Source: Candidatus Bathyarchaeota archaeon
Lineage (GTDB): Archaea > Thermoproteota > Bathyarchaeia > 40CM-2-53-6
Assembly (NCBI GenBank): GCA_005883085.1
Contig: VBAY01000168.1
Location: 1 to 5,704 of the forward strand
Reading direction: 5' to 3'
DNA: 5,704 nucleotides
The notes below the pieces were generated by a model, which was given only the letters and a program-made list of their open reading frames with translations, was not told the origin of the DNA and ran no database searches. Every line of letters starts with the position of its first letter. Position 1 is the first letter of the stretch. Shown piece after piece: positions 5,639 to 5,704 of the stretch. A program made the position numbers and the translations under genes.

Positions 5639-5704
5639 TGCAGCTCGAAGGGTTGCCTCTGAGGAGTTGTATATCGTTCGCTGATAATCATCTACTAAGA
5701 CCCT

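Overview
The window holds four protein genes, all on the minus strand. They are separated by gaps of about 190 to 260 bases, so each probably has its own promoter rather than forming a tight operon. All four products look exported or membrane-anchored with most of their mass outside the cell, and none shows a catalytic motif I recognise. The window reads as a piece of an archaeal cell-surface gene cluster. Evidence for an archaeon: A/T-rich TATA-like boxes roughly 33 to 50 bases before the starts, no Shine-Dalgarno sequence before any start (consistent with leaderless or short-leader mRNAs), archaeal-style ectodomain plus C-terminal membrane anchor plus Arg/Lys tail, and a His-rich motif in gene 3 that I associate with Thaumarchaeota (Nitrososphaerota). 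The phylum is an inference; no rRNA or marker gene is present.

Layout, in the direction of transcription (right to left). 5519-5704: upstream region of gene 4, with a perfect 9-bp inverted repeat, a 9-bp direct repeat and a TATA-like palindrome. 5518-4208: gene 4, a 436-residue secreted beta-propeller of SBBP type with a C-terminal membrane anchor. 4207-4020: gap with a promoter-like box for gene 3. 4019-3438: gene 3, a 193-residue N-terminally anchored protein with an HNH...IHV histidine motif. 3437-3180: gap with a promoter-like box for gene 2. 3179-1767: gene 2, a 470-residue signal-peptide/cohesin-like/Ig-like/membrane-anchor protein. 1766-1566: gap with a TATA box and inverted repeat for gene 1. 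1565-1: gene 1, a paralogue of gene 2 with at least one extra Ig-like domain, cut off by the left window edge before its C-terminus.

How they may work together: genes 1 and 2 are diverged tandem duplicates with the same first domains and the same cysteine pairs. They could be surface adhesins, scaffold-like proteins or sheath components. Gene 4 could be another surface binding platform, and gene 3 a membrane-tethered protein, possibly metal-binding. The shared theme is surface display; any physical interaction among them is speculation. I see no mobile element, CRISPR array, tRNA or rRNA.
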